Shown: positions 11,459-22,487 of the stretch, one piece after another
Position numbering within the stretch: position 1 is the stretch's first letter
How the letters are laid out: every line of letters starts with the position of its first letter
Notes under the pieces: model-generated
The model's database searches: none
The model's input: the letters and a program-made list of their open reading frames with translations, nothing else
Told to the model about the DNA's origin: nothing
Position numbers and translations under genes: made by a program
NCBI RefSeq assembly: GCF_000002985.6
Contig: NC_003284.9
Location: 17,608,001 to 17,672,000 of the forward strand
Direction of reading: 5' to 3'
Length of the DNA: 64,000 bases
From: Caenorhabditis elegans
Lineage: Eukaryota; Nematoda; Chromadorea; Rhabditida; Rhabditidae

Positions 11459-12082
11459 CCTTTCCTGATATTTTGTTTGTATTTTTTTGTTATCACCCAC
11501 GTTTCCTTATTATCTATCAGCAACATTACCAAACCTCTTTCCTTCTCCTTCGTTGTGAATCTCATAATCATTTCTATGAAATTGTGAATATTGCCTATCG
11601 AAAAGTAAAAGTTCAAAAGTTAGTGTATGTAGCCGGAAAACATCAAAATTTTAACATCACTGTTATCGAAATTTTTCTACTCCCAAAGTTAAACTTCCCT
11701 ATTGGAAATGGTGGGCTTATATTTAAAAAAAAACAAATTTCAATTCAATATCTATTTTGGATACTATTATACACGAAAAATGTATTGGAAATAGCTTTTT
11801 GGCTACGTTTACAAAAGGATAACTTTTTGTGAAACTGAAAATCATTCTAGTGGGATTTATTTTTAGATTAAGTTAATAAGAAATAGAAGTGGATCTGGAA
11901 AATGGCAGGAAATGTTTGTAAGCATAAAATTCTTAACCTTTCAAGCCGGCAACGACCAGATTAATTTTTTGGCAATCATGTATTTTGCAGTGAAAAAAAA
12001 ACAAGTTTGTGGTTTAGTTGAGAAAAGTGGCGAACTGAAAAAAATATAATTTCTTGTTCCCATTTTTTTGTTTTATTTATTA

Positions 12083-13499
12083 GACCGTTCAATAAGTTTT
12101 GTCGTTTTTTTTTTGTTTTGATTTTTTCTTGGATATTTTTTTGCGGTTGTATAGAAGACTGTTAGTAATGACAAGCCCAACGATATCAGCCATATCGGTC
12201 AACTTCCAGGTTATTTAATACTGCGAACTATGACAACGAAAAAAAAAATTTTTTTCGATTTTTTTTATTTCCTCATGAAATCAAAAACTTTGTATGCGTA
12301 GATGTATTAGATAGTTAGTTAAATAAAACTGAAAATTTTCAGACTCAGGCATGGCTTATTGGTAGCGCTACATCTGTTGAAAGTGCCTAAAACGCTTGCA
12401 AAATTGCCTTTTTAATTTTTGAGCGGTGCTAACTTTAAATCCATAAGAGATATACAAAAGTAATGTATTACAACAATAATGTGCACATTATAAGCTACAA
12501 TTGGTCAGTTTAGTGCAACGTTGGATCTCCTCACGTTTCTGAATTACAGTCGATAGAAGTGAGCTGGGTCCAATTTGGTAAAAATCTAATTTTTCATGTT
12601 ATTGCCTGTAACTCCAAAACCAGGTGTCTGATCAAAAATCTTTAAATCAAAAAATAAGTGCTTTTCAATTATTAACAAGTTATTAGTTGACCGTTTTGTT
12701 ATATCTCATGTGTGCGCAAAGATATGAATCGTAAAACAAAAGTTGCGGAAATTTCGGAAAAATTTCAAAAACATCGAGAAAAAATATTCAAAAATATTTT
12801 TTGAAAGATAACTTCTAATGGTTTTTTGATTATAATAGCCTAATTGATAATCAAAATATTACATGTGTTTTTAGACGCCCATGTTGATTTCGAGAAGAAT
12901 AAAATTGCTTTTGGCAATATTTTTCAAAATTTTCTGATCATGCATTTTTTTGCTCTTTTACTTTTCATATCTTTGTGCACATATGAGATATAACAACGGT
13001 CAACTGAATACCTGTAAATAATTAAAAAACACTTATTTTTTAATTTAAAGATTTTTGATCAGACACCTGGTTTTGGAGTTACATGCAAAAACATGAAAAA
13101 TTAGATTTTTACCAACTTGGACCCAGCTCACTTCTATCGGCTGTAACTCAGAAACGTGAGGGATCCAACGTTGCACTAAACTGACAAATTATAGCTTATA
13201 ATGTGCACATTATTGTTGTAATACATTACTTTTGTATATGTTTCATGGTTTCAAAGTTAGCACCGCTCAAAAATTAAAAAGGCAATTTTGCAAGCGTTTT
13301 AGGCACTTTCAACAGATGTAGCGCTACCAATAAGCTAAGCCTGAGTCTGAAAATTTTCAGTTTTATCTAACTAACTATCTAATACATCTACGCATACAAA
13401 GTTTTTGATTTCATGAGGAAATAAAAAAATCGAAAAAAAAAAAAAATGTCCAAGAAAAAATCAAAACAGAAAAAAAACGACAAAACTTATTGAACGGCC
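12083..13499. mobile_element. Giant TA-flanked palindromic (mariner-type foldback) element
   Basis: Terminal inverted repeats begin GACCGTTCAATAAGTTTTG on the left; on the right, CTTATTGAACGGCC mirrors the outer part. Both ends abut TA dinucleotides (12081-12082, 13500-13501), the duplication expected for Tc1/mariner insertions. The inverted similarity continues for about 640 bases per arm (for example the blocks with GGTAGCGCTACATCTGTTGA and CCAGGTGTCTGATCAAAAAT). Only a ~200-base centre is less symmetrical. No transposase frame is present, so it is non-autonomous. The transcript of either strand could fold into a long double-stranded RNA. Confidence 0.85.
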
Positions 13500-13739
13500 T
13501 ATTACTTTATTTAAAAGTCCAGAATTTAATGAATTAATTAACTGCAGATTTTTCTTGGGAAATATCCATTAAGGTGACAATGTTTTCAAAAATATTAATA
13601 CTCAACATTTGGCAAGAGATAAAAAATTGAAATCTTCATTAATAAAATGATTAAGATAAAAACAACTTTAAAATTTTTATTCCACTTTCTGGCCGCAAGC
13701 TTCACAGCATAAGAAAAGGCGGGTAAATCTAAAAAATAA

Positions 13740-14460
13740 AAATGTTTATAATCTAGGCATTTTCGTGGATTGCAAGCTAAACTTCCAAAAACATATCGAA
13801 TATGTATCAAATTCTGCTCTCCTCAAGTGTAGACAGCTTCTTCGATGCTTTCGCTCTACCAATGTCAGTTTGTACTTCAAGTTATACAACGTTTACGTTC
13901 AACCGCTGCTGAATTACGGATGTGAAATCTACAACCCTAGCTCCAAACGTATGATAAAACTACTTGAAATGCCGCTGAAATTCCATTCAAGAAAAGTGTA
14001 TCAACGATGCAATGTCTCATACACGTCATACGATGATCGACTGGCTCAGTCAAATCAAAAATCCGTTCAACACCAGCGAATTCTCCAAATATTAAAGACC
14101 TACCACAACATCTTATCTGGCGAATACCACTTTCCGGATGTCTCAGCACTAAAGAAGTCCCGCTCTCCACGGTGTCCATACATGATGCGTGCCTGTGTAC
14201 CAATCAACAATAGTTTTCTACTAATGAACCTGCCACTCTGGAACCGACTGGCTCAACATCTACTGAAACCACTCAGCCGTCAAGCGTTTTCGACACGTCT
14301 TAATTCTATTCCCCTTGAGTTATTTCTTCCCCCAACTTGATCACCCTAACTATGTCTGGTTTATGTGATCATTTTATTATTCAATCCTTCTCACCGGTGA
14401 TTACCTCTATGTCATGTGCTATCTTTTTTTGTTTGAATAAATATATAATATATATATTAT
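13740..14460 (+). mobile_element. 5'-truncated LINE (CR1/Jockey-like) fragment, RT C-terminus and 3' end
   Basis: An open frame from about 13740 to 14340 encodes about 195 residues that start in the motif NLGIFVDCKLNF and continue through FKLYNVYVQPLLNYGCEIY. This is the thumb/C-terminal region typical of non-LTR reverse transcriptases of the CR1/Jockey group. It ends at a TGA, followed by a 3' tail with AATAAATATATAATATATA. Endonuclease and catalytic RT domains are missing, as in most 5'-truncated copies. The frame is intact up to its natural stop, so the copy is not old. A related fragment sits at 57507-57942. Confidence 0.8.
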
Positions 14461-15815
14461 TTGTATTTGAAATGGTAAATCGACTGAAAGGTAAATACAA
14501 CATGCATTTTTGGGTTGATATTTTAAGCCGGAATGTGTACGAAAAAATACGGCAGTTCTTTGAAATGGTTGTAACTCGTTGTAGCTCTGACGAATACCAG
14601 TAAATTATGTTCTAAAAGTTTATATCATTCTTCCATTTTTTTTGAAAATTTTCTGATCTACAACTTTACTGAAAATTTGAAAAAATCAATATTTAAAACA
14701 AAAAAACAATATTCTATTTAGAATTTTTATTTGGCATGATAAGGTACCATTCTACAGTAACTGTAACATATTAAGCCCGCACGTTGGTGGGGAGTGGGAA
14801 GGAAGGGGAAGGGGGACGTGGAGAAGTGTGTGTCGATGGTTCATCAATTACACCGATGGCGCAACAATTTGGAACAAAAATAGATGGAACTGTGGTAATT
14901 AATAATCTCAATCAATTAAACAATACAAGTTATTTGTTCTTAATACATATTACTACTGACAAGGTGTATATATAGAAGGGTGGGAAATGATTTTGAATCC
15001 AAGTAGTTCAAAAATCAATATTTTAAACAATTAGAAATAATAATCTCAAGATTCACATGAACAAATATTTGATATTCATCACATTGGGTTGGGCGGGGGC
15101 GGGGCGGGTGTTTTTTGTTTTGTGTAATTTTTTCGACCGTTTTTCTTTTACCGATTGCAAATAATGGGAGGAGGAGGGGCGAAGTTTTTGCACCTTTTGG
15201 ATGTTGTGATAGGCGCTTTGAAATGATTAGGACATGGTAACAAAGACAACGATCTCAGAGAGAAAAAGTGTGGCGGGAAGTGGTGATGAGGGCGAGGTGT
15301 CTATACCGGATTATTTGTACCCTATGCGGAGGTGAACCAAACAATAATGGCAAGCTGGGGAAGGCGAAATGCTCTTTCAAATGAGGGGGCTTATAGACAT
15401 AAGGGTAAGCTTCCCTATCTACCCTATTTAAGAGAAAAAAAAACGTTTTGAGCTACTACGATGGCGGAAAATCTCTATATGGCAATTAGCACACACACGA
15501 GGAGGCACACGCATTTTTGAAGATGAATCAAATGAAAAGATTAAGTCGTGAAGGGGGTTTCTAATTCAAATTTTTAAGAAATCTGGCTAAGCGAGATGAT
15601 GAAATAGAGAAGAGAAATAGCAAGAAAGAAACCGAAGAAGAAAAAGAAGAAGAGAGTAATAAAATGAACTGATCTCCTATACCCGGGCACTTTGAAATCG
15701 TACCAGTAGTAGTAGTAGAAACAAAAGTGGGTATATGTGTTGGGAGGTGGGGATGTGGGATAATGAAGGAGGATGAAAAAGGCAAATATTGATATATGTA
15801 TATGGGGGAGCAAAA
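14461..15815. other. Intergenic stretch and 3' region of the PP1 subunit gene
   Basis: I see no exon. It contains G-rich runs (14795-14815, 15090-15110) and a (TAG)n microsatellite near 15705. Read on the minus strand, it forms the CT-rich 3' UTR of the gene that ends at 15816. Confidence 0.5.
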
Positions 15816-18800
15816 CTACCAGTACGGACCATCGGTGCTAAGCGCCTTCCAAGAGGCGAATTTTCCCCAATCGTTGTAGTCGAGCTTGTAGGCGTCATCT
15901 CGGTCGAGATATTTTGAACTGGAAAATCAATGTTCATATATTTTTATTTTCGAAATAGAAATCAACTTTTTTGCACTTTGGGTGTCTTTCAGCTTATCAA
16001 AAAAAATTCAGTTTACAAAATCTTCATACTTATTTTTGTTACGTTTTAATTTTAAGTAAAACGTTAAAAATTGATCAAGATAGAAGCAGTCTTCTGATAT
16101 CAGGAGCTAAAATTGAGAAGTAAACAGACAACACTTTTTGCTCACTTTGTAATTTGAGTAGCACCAGTTAATTCGGTTGGAATACAACTACAGAATATGC
16201 GGTCTGAAAGGCTTTTAATAGGCTTTTGATTGATGATCTTTTGTACCAAAGGTAAGCTACTTATGCAATGAAAGTTGCTAACAGGGCCTCACAAACAATT
16301 TTAAACTCAATGCAAATTTAGAAAATCAATAATTTTTCAATTATACAATTCTCACCTGCCGAACAACGACGCGCGACGTTGTTGTGGAACGGCAGGATGC
16401 TGTTGCTGCTCGCAGTGCAACACGTAGTTTGTACCCGAGTTAGAGTCCCAGTATTCGGTGCCGTTCGCTTTGAAACAAATGCAAAACTCAATTTGGTGGA
16501 TCTGTAACTGCAAGTTTCGAAACTAAAATACTTAAGAAAATGAGCACACCTTCTCCACAGAAGAGGGCAGGTCAAGGTCGAATTTGAAAGTGTCCTGAAT
16601 TTTGCTGGTGGATGGTTGGTATATCGCCGCTTTATCCATATACGAAATCCAGCCATTCATTGTGTATCGCACAAAAACGCTCTTCTCAAATGCAATATTG
16701 CCCACTTTGATTGTTCCCATCACTTTGTATGCTTCATTGTTTAAGATCACATTTTCCAGCGACACTTTGTTCTGTAAGGAAAAATTCAAGTTTGAATATA
16801 AGTAAAAATAATATATAAGTGGTTTATTAAAAAGTTTTGAGTCAAAAGGTTTATACAAATCAAAGAAAATTAACATTTCAGATATAACAAATGTTTTGGC
16901 ACCAGTGTATTCAGCATTAAGATCAATGATTGTCTAAAATAGTAAGATCATTCTCGAAATACGGTGATCAAATTCACAAAATTCAAAAAACTTACTTGTT
17001 TGCCAAAGAATTCACTAACTTTTGATATACGAGTTTTCGACAATTTTTGCTACCTCCCGTTGAGCTTTGATCACACTAATATTTTTCTGAACATGACAGC
17101 AAGCTGTCTCTCTTCAACTATATTTTTTAATGTAGAAAATCAGAATGTTTTTGAATTTTATCTATGGTGCCCCTACATTTTTTAAATCGATTTTAGTGCT
17201 ACTTTGAAAAACAATTCCTATTTACTATCATAACGCGAATTCCAAAAAATTAAAAATAAAACTAACAGTTTCCATGTTTTCCCGAAAACGAACATAATCC
17301 GCTGCAGGCTGTTTAAACATCAGATTCCAGACAGGAGCCGGCTCGCGAGTAGTCATCTCCTCTTCTTCGAACGATTCTCCCCGATAGCGACGGAGCACAG
17401 AAGGACTCAGCTTCGGTGGGCAATTGCTGGGCTCCGTCGCCACGCGGACCATGTAGAGCTCATGTCCGCAGTCGTCGGCAAATCGTACCGATTTGCGCAA
17501 CTTCTCTTCCTCTTTCAATTCGAGAGGCCCCGCACAGAAGAGCTCCAAATCGTCGACCTCGCATTCGCTGCTCGATGAACTGTGCGATTGGTAGTCGCTT
17601 CCTTCATCTGGAACTATGAAACATTATCAAAAAAAAAGTAATAAAACGGATCTTTTAAATCTTTTAAATTCCTCATGGAAGCTTACTCGTAGGCTGACGC
17701 ATAATCAATGAGCCTATTTTAAGAAACTAGAAATATGTATGTCTGTGAATCTAAAGAAGGCCAACAATATCCGGACTCCACCTTTTTCATACCCCACTGT
17801 CTAGAAAAAGATGATAAACTAGGAAGCAAGTTTCTTCAGTTCCGTACAGTGTCAGGTATACGGTAGGCAAATGCAATAAGTACATTTGCAAGTTGATTTT
17901 GTTATCAAAATCAATTTGTCTTTTTGTTGCAAACAGAGCGTTCACAAACCATAAAATTGACTATGTGTCTGTAAACAAGTCGATAAATACTATTCTTTTG
18001 TAGAGTTACGTGCAAGGGTAACGATTTGGGCTGAAAGTCTACAAGCTCAAAAGCTTATATGTCTAGATGTCTAGAGACCTAGAATCGTAGAAGGCCCGAA
18101 GATTCAAAGTCTCGGCAGTTTGGCTTCAAGTATGCGGCTAAGCCTAAGCTCTAGTTAGCGGGAGCCTAGTGGGAGCCTTTAGCATAAGCCTAACTCTAAA
18201 CCTAAGCCTAAGCTAAAGCCTCAACTAAAGCCAAAACCTGAGCCTACGTCTAAGCCTAGTACCCAAAGCTTAAAGATCAGGATCAAAATTGAGTTATCGT
18301 ACACACTATATACAATGCAAAAGCAATGTAACAAATTTTGATCTGTGCGTTCTTCGTCTGCCTGACAAAATCTATTTGGGTGTACTGTAGACTACATCAT
18401 AGTCCACTCCGGCAAACTTCTTACAATAGCTGTTGCAGGACAAATATAAAATCTATTTATAGCGAATTAAGAGTGATTTGGAACGACATGAAATTAACAA
18501 AAAGTTCCAATTACACAATCAAATTATACCTTTCTCCTTAATTGTCGATTCGGACAGACGTTTGCGAACCGTTTCCAAGTTCATCTGTGTCAATCGCATC
18601 TTGTTTAAGGCTTCCGACTCGCTCTTGGAGCGGACCTGAAAAAAAGAAAATTGATAGATTTTCTTGTCTTTTTTGTTTTTTTTTGCTGCATGGAAATGTA
18701 AAATCAAAGGGTGAAAGAGAGTCATTGTTTATGGCAAGTTAAATGAAGACTAGTGCATGGCTATCTCTGACGATAAAAGCTACCGTAAACCAGTCTCCAA

Positions 18801-20264
18801 TCACGATAAACATTCTCGCATTGGGCACGTTGAAAGTTCAATTTCAAAAGCAAAATGTGATGTCGATAGTGATCTTTTGAACTTTGACTAGTGAAAATGC
18901 TGGGAGTTGTTGATTATTGCAGGGAGGATGGGGAATGAAAGTATAGAAAAAAGTAACAAGAAGGCGATTTTTTCACAATTTTTGAACTTTGTTGAATAAA
19001 ATCATTTTAAAACTTTTTATTGTTAAAAATAAACATTTTTCGCTCTGCTTAATCAAAACGTTTTCAATTAAATGAAAATTCACAAACATCTGTTTCTGGA
19101 CCACATTTTACAAAATTGGAAAATAACTGAAGTGGGCAGTTAAAAAAAAAGTGAGAAAAAACAACATCTATGAAGTTCAATCTTGTCCAATTCGTTATCA
19201 AATTAAAACTTCGTTCCAGAATCAAAGTAAATTTCAAATTGAAAATGACAACTGCGTATTTAAAGCTCTAAGACTTGAAAGAAGTATATCTTTAAAGAAC
19301 TTCCGTTTTACACAGAGGCCAAAAGTTCAAGATTAGACGAATCCGTATCGAAAACAATAATTTTGATCATTTGAACTTTGATTTTCAAAAATGGCGAAAA
19401 GACTAAACTTTTCTTCATCTTATTTCTTACATTTTCGCAGTGTGTGTTGTGCCTTGTTTTTTTTCTCTTCACCCGAAGCCCTCAGGCTTCATCTTTACTC
19501 TGCGTCTCTGATCATCTATGTTTTTGATGCGCTCTCCCCGCACCCATCACATCGTCACGGCTCCCCACTTACATTTCTCGCCCATCTAACTCTGGCCCGT
19601 ATTCGGTTTTTGCACGTCGCCAGCTTAAAAAGTGCATTTTAGTTCGGCACGGCGATATTCAAGGAACCAGGGGGACTCGGACAACATTTTCTGGCTTTTT
19701 TTAATGGAAAAACCAATTCTGGCAGAGAGAAAAGTGTTTTCAATTAACATGCTTGCTTTTTTCAGAAAATCAATGTTCATAAGCTTGAATTTGTTTACTT
19801 TTCGAGAGAAAACCACTCAATTCTAGAAGTTCTTTTAGCAATTAAACACACCTTCAAACTGGATGCCTGTATTATTGAGGAGTCGCCGACAAAGGGGAAG
19901 CTTGCGGCTCGGCGGCAGCCCGGCGATGTGGAGAGGACGCAGCATTCTCGTTCGCGCCCCATTTCCATCGGCGCCCTGGAAATAATTTCAGGTGATTCAG
20001 TGTCACTTCAACTATTACTAGGAGCAGCAATGCTTTGAAATAGAAAAGTATAAAGCAGAAAACCTTCTGGAAGAGCAAAAAAATAATGTTGACAGAAAAT
20101 AAGAAGAACTAGGTAAAGCATTAAAGATCGCTCACACAATAACAAACAATAGTCGGAGAGGGGGGCCCACTGCAAACGAACCTAGTCAATCGAAACTTGA
20201 TCTCCTGAATCACACCGTCTAAATCTTCAAAACTGTCGATGAGCATGGAAAGTGAGAAGCCCAT
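15816..20264 (-). CDS. Glycogen-targeting regulatory subunit of protein phosphatase 1 (PPP1R3-like, CBM21), 378 aa
   Basis: The seven minus-strand exons are 20264-20182, 19975-19852, 18635-18530, 17613-17267, 16771-16550, 16507-16356 and 15918-15816 (1137 nt, TAG). Residues 145-149 are KSVRF, a classical RVxF docking motif for the PP1 catalytic subunit. Residues about 221-340 form a CBM21 carbohydrate-binding domain, with the block LENV, the WDSNSGTNY signature and conserved aromatic residues. The tail ends in STDGPYW, a C-terminus I associate with invertebrate members. The protein should bring PP1 to glycogen to dephosphorylate glycogen synthase and phosphorylase. RRAS in exon 6 and RRAAS in exon 2 look like PKA-type sites, and PKA control is known for mammalian family members. 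An acidic Ser/Glu stretch precedes the RVxF motif. The intron 17614-18529 carries a telomere-like array. The start at 20264 is the first ATG of an exon that joins exon 2 in phase; the ATG at 19968 is an alternative. Confidence 0.92.
18100..18265. repeat. Degenerate interstitial telomere-like array (AAGCCT orientation)
   Basis: Many imperfect AGCCTA/AAGCCT units occur (for example CCTAAGCCTAAGC), which is the complement of the nematode telomere repeat TTAGGC. It lies within an intron of the PP1 subunit gene. Confidence 0.7.
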
Positions 20265-21757
20265 TTTCTACATACGGCGACCGCAGTGTGAGGAGATGGG
20301 GGACCCTCGTAAAAAAGTTTTGTCTACTCGGGAGAAAAGGAGGGGGGGGGGGGGGCCTAGAAGGACTTATCAAGAGGAGCAGCAACGTGCAGTTAAAATA
20401 GGAAAAAAGGGAAAAAGATGGACAGACTCTGAATCAATCTGTTGGCGCGACGACACATGGGGAGCAGGGCGGCTGCGGGGGCCTTTGGGCTCTTGGCTCC
20501 GTCGTTGCTTCTTCTTTCTGCTCATGCTCACGTACACACATTCACTCCGACTCTCTATATCTCTCTCACTTGGTAGAGGAGTAGGAGCACGCAGCGAGCA
20601 AAAGGGAAAAGTCTTTATCTTATTTCTTTCTTCTCGATTTCTTTTCTTGTTTTTTATTCTTCTCATCGGTACTTTTCTGACAAGTCTGGAAAATATTGGG
20701 TAGTGGGAGCAACTGTTCCAAGAGAAGTGAAATGTGTACTTGGTTTTGAGACTTTTTTAAAGGTATCACGTTCTTTCTCGACTACACGTCACTTTCCGTC
20801 ATGAGCAAAAAAGTCAATTAACGTCATGAGCGTTCCAACAGAACGCGTTTGCATAAATTGCCTAACCTACCTCACATCTAAAATGCCTTCAGAGTTCCAA
20901 AGCTTAACTATTGAATAAAAAGTTACCGATTTAGAGTGAAACTAAAAATTGCTACCAAAAAAATAACCTATTTATCAGAGATACAAGGCTAGGCCTCAAG
21001 ATACGCCCTCTCAATCAAAAAGATGGAGATTTATAACGAACCCGGACCACGTGGAAAATTTTTCTCATCATATTCACTTTCAAAAAAACGACTTTCAGAA
21101 ACAAAACATTTTCCACAGAAAAATAATCAAAAAATGGGAATTTTCAGCAAGTGCAGACTATTTGGAATATGGTTCTTCTTCACTATATTTTTAGTTTGAT
21201 GCTTTGCAAACACAATGTCTATGTATGCCCTCAGTGCAAAATCTCGTTAAAATAGGAAAACAATGAATTGGGCCAAATTCCAAAAGTCAACGATCTGCCA
21301 AGTGCACTGACCAACAATCGTTACCCGAAAAAAATTGTGAGAAAAGTCACATACGCAGAAAACTTATCAAAAAAAATATAATCAGCATGAAACTTTCTTC
21401 GAATAACAGTTATTACTAGAGGACTGGGATTGACAGAAAACATCAAGTTCAAGTTGGAAATTGAAAAGTTGAACAGATTTCGTATAGGGTGAAAGACAAC
21501 AAAAAATTTAGGTACTTTTCCTTTTCTACCCCGCAATTTTTAGAGTATTGGAAGCATTGAATTATTCAAATTTAATTCACGTGAATGTTTATTTAAATAT
21601 TTTTTTATTTATTTTTAGACTTAGAAAGCAACATTACTAAGCCTAAACTACAGAAAAAGGTCACGTTTTTATTAAAGAAAATGTTGCAGAAGAAATTCGG
21701 GGTAGAAAAAGAATAGTACCAAAATTTAGTTTGTATTTCGCAACAACTCACAATTTA
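20265..21757. other. Upstream region of the PP1 subunit gene
   Basis: It includes a G12-type run near 20342-20356 and purine/pyrimidine-rich DNA to about 20700, then AT-rich sequence. It is probably promoter DNA for the minus-strand gene. The open frames on both strands at 20239-20703 are unsupported. Confidence 0.4.
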
Positions 21758-22487
21758 TAGGTGGACTACACCCTGTGAGAAAATTGCTTTAAAACACGCC
21801 TATGGGATCACAATGACCGAATATCTTGATAAAAAAATTTTAAAAAAATTTCTAGATTTTATATGATTTTTTGAAAATTGAAAAAATCTCAGTTTTCCCC
21901 TAATTATATTTGAATTTCTGCCAATTGAATTCGTTCGTTGGAGCGCGCTTGCATTAGTTTCATTAATTATTTTTATTTATTTTCATTATTTCACTGATTT
22001 TCTCCTTTTTTTGGGGGTTTTTCATCGGAAAATGAAAAAAATAAACAAGAAAAATGGAAAATGTTTATTAAAAAGTAACTGAAAATGCCTAAAACTCTGA
22101 ATAATGCCAATTTCAGTATCGTCGTCGTCGGATCGCATATTTCTAGAGTTTTAGGCATTTTCAGTTACTTTTTAATAAACATTTTCCATTTTTCTTGTTT
22201 ATGTCTTTTATTTTTCAATGAAAAACCCCCAAAAAATGGAGAAAATCAGTGAAATAATGAAAATAAATAAAAATAATTAACGAAAATAATGCAAGCGCGC
22301 TCCAACGAACGAATTCAATTGGCGGAATTTCAAATATAATTAGGGGAAAACTGAGATTTTTTCAATTTTCAAAAAATCATATAAAATCTAGAAAATTTTT
22401 TAAAAATTTTTTTATCAAGATATTCGGTCATTGTGACCCCTTTGGCGTGTTTTAAAGCAATTTTCCCACAGGGTGTAGTCCACCTTT
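21758..22487. mobile_element. Foldback (palindromic MITE-like) element, ~345-bp arms
   Basis: The left arm (about 21758-22102) is nearly the exact reverse complement of the right arm (about 22146-22487). It starts with GGTGGACTACACCCTGTG and ends with CACAGGGTGTAGTCCACC. The centre is only about 43 bases, with GTCGTCGTCGG. No protein is encoded. The terminal segment with GCTTTAAAACACGCCTATGG is of a kind common in Caenorhabditis inverted-repeat families. Confidence 0.85.

Noticed and set aside
20239..20703. Open frames on both strands with poly-Gly and Lys/Arg tracts
   Set aside because: They arise from a G-run and purine-rich promoter DNA and overlap exon 1 of the PP1 subunit gene on the other strand.
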